From positions 2,170,001 through 2,234,000 of the forward strand of contig NZ_LT629693.1 in assembly GCF_900099825.1 (NCBI RefSeq): a stretch of 64,000 nt of DNA, in the 5' to 3' direction. Source of the DNA: Bradyrhizobium ottawaense (GTDB taxonomy: Bacteria; Pseudomonadota; Alphaproteobacteria; Rhizobiales; Xanthobacteraceae). The position numbers and the translations under genes were made by a program. This document shows positions 63,227-64,000 of the stretch, piece by piece. The notes under the pieces were generated by a model. That model worked only from the letters and a program-made list of their open reading frames with translations, ran no database searches and was not told the origin of the DNA. Positions within the stretch are counted from its first letter, which is position 1, and each line of letters opens with the position of its first letter.

Positions 63227-64000
63227 TGTATTTTCTCCTGTATGGGGGTGACAGATCGCTGGTCGGCAGCCGCACGTTCGAGCCCGTACAATTCCTGCGC
63301 CGCCTTCAAAGAGATGAGTTCATTGGCGAGATCGGTCTCGACCATGACGCGATCCCGCCCTTTTGGATCGCCGATACCGCCGCCGCCTGGTGACATGATC
63401 AGGACTCGCTCACGGGACGGAATGAAATGCTGGCCCTTGCTCGGCAGCCGGCTACCCGACTTCAGGCCGACATAGCCGGCGCCACCGTCCAACCCGCCTT
63501 CAACTCCGCGCGGGGCAAATTTCACCCGCTCGTACGCGCCGCTGAAAAAGAACGGCTCGTCGATGCCGTTTTCCATTTCGATGGTCTGACCGAGACCACC
63601 GCGCATGCGGCCGGCGCCACCGCTATCCTGCCGGTACTCCTTGCGCCAAACAATCACCGGCGACATCGATTCGAAGATCTCTATCGGACCGCCGCGCACG
63701 CCACTCGGGAATCCGGTCGCCGACAGGCCATCGCGAAACGGCAGCGCGCCCATGCCTCCGGTGGTGACGACGCTGACCATAAAGTCGTCCCCAAAACGCG
63801 ACGGACTCGATTTGGAACCGCTGGCGCCGACAATCCAGAGCACACCGGACCCCTCCGCTGGCACCCGCTCCGGGATCGCCTGCCGCAAGCAGCCGAAAAC
63901 GAGATCCGGCAACATCAGGCCAATCAGATGCCGGTGGACGACGGCGGCAGGCTTGATCGCATTGACGATAGAGCCTGCGGGCGCGGACACCGTGCGCGGC
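63223..64000 (-). CDS. Hydantoinase B/oxoprolinase family protein (5' end beyond window)
   Basis: The frame is open at the right edge, so only about 258 C-terminal residues are seen. Signatures of HyuB are present: APAGSIVNAIKPAAVVH, GFPSGVRGGPIEIFESMSPVIV, DSGGAGRMRGGLGQTIEM and LIMSPGGGGIGDPKGRD. HyuB acts with HyuA to open hydantoins or related lactam rings using ATP. Its stop overlaps the start of the binding-protein gene, so uptake and ring opening of the same compound is likely. The hyuA partner is probably just beyond the window. Confidence 0.92.
   Translation of the reverse strand, partial: PRTVSAPAGSIVNAIKPAAVVHRHLIGLMLPDLVFGCLRQAIPERVPAEGSGVLWIVGASGSKSSPSRFGDDFMVSVVTTGGMGALPFRDGLSATGFPSGVRGGPIEIFESMSPVIVWRKEYRQDSGGAGRMRGGLGQTIEMENGIDEPFFFSGAYERVKFAPRGVEGGLDGGAGYVGLKSGSRLPSKGQHFIPSRERVLIMSPGGGGIGDPKGRDRVMVETDLANELISLKAAQELYGLERAAADQRSVTPIQEKIQ

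Overview
The window looks like an accessory, catabolic stretch of an alphaproteobacterial chromosome, most likely Bradyrhizobium or a close relative. Evidence is the GC-rich coding, the Bradyrhizobium-type porin at 48949-50538, and many SDR, MDR, CoA-transferase, LysR and TetR genes. I saw no rRNA, tRNA, CRISPR array or intact transposase.

Region 1 (1-11.7 kb): two tandem SDRs, a class III CoA-transferase, an FbpABC-type ABC importer in an operon with an HSL-type esterase, and a divergent AtuA-like gene followed directly by a TetR regulator. Three upstream regions here share a GGAAAC-N6-GTTTC(C/T) inverted repeat, so the block reads as one local TetR regulon for uptake and CoA-dependent breakdown of an unidentified, perhaps branched or isoprenoid-like, acid or ester.

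Region 2 (11.8-25.2 kb): a minus-strand cluster of LysR, Old Yellow Enzyme, NTF2-like protein, SDR, quinone oxidoreductase, DUF1330 protein and Tat alpha/beta hydrolase. It is surrounded by decayed relatives of its own genes. The 107-bp SDR-to-oxidoreductase junction is repeated in inverted orientation at 19743-19849. After it come a frameshifted EthD gene, an SDR remnant, an intact GST and a DUF1330/oxidoreductase remnant. A MATE exporter and a divergent LysR gene end the block.

Region 3 (25.2-42.5 kb): a Tat metallo-hydrolase divergent from a TetR gene with two nearby palindromes; an MDR next to a two-subunit molybdenum hydroxylase; a GlxA-type AraC regulator divergent from a TetR gene; an MFS exporter; another MDR; remnants of an alpha/beta hydrolase and a LysR gene; a second alpha/beta hydrolase; and two proteins I do not recognise.

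Region 4 (42.6-47 kb): an acyl-CoA dehydrogenase divergent from a MaoC hydratase, a CitE-type lyase and a GntR/UTRA regulator, a compact dicarboxylyl-CoA module.

Region 5 (47-64 kb): an unusual 2-oxoglutarate dehydrogenase E2, a porin, a VOC protein, a LysR/amidohydrolase pair with overlapping ends, the matching E1, Crp/Fnr and LysR regulators, a mercaptopyruvate sulfurtransferase, and a peptide-type binding protein overlapping a hydantoinase B gene cut by the right edge.
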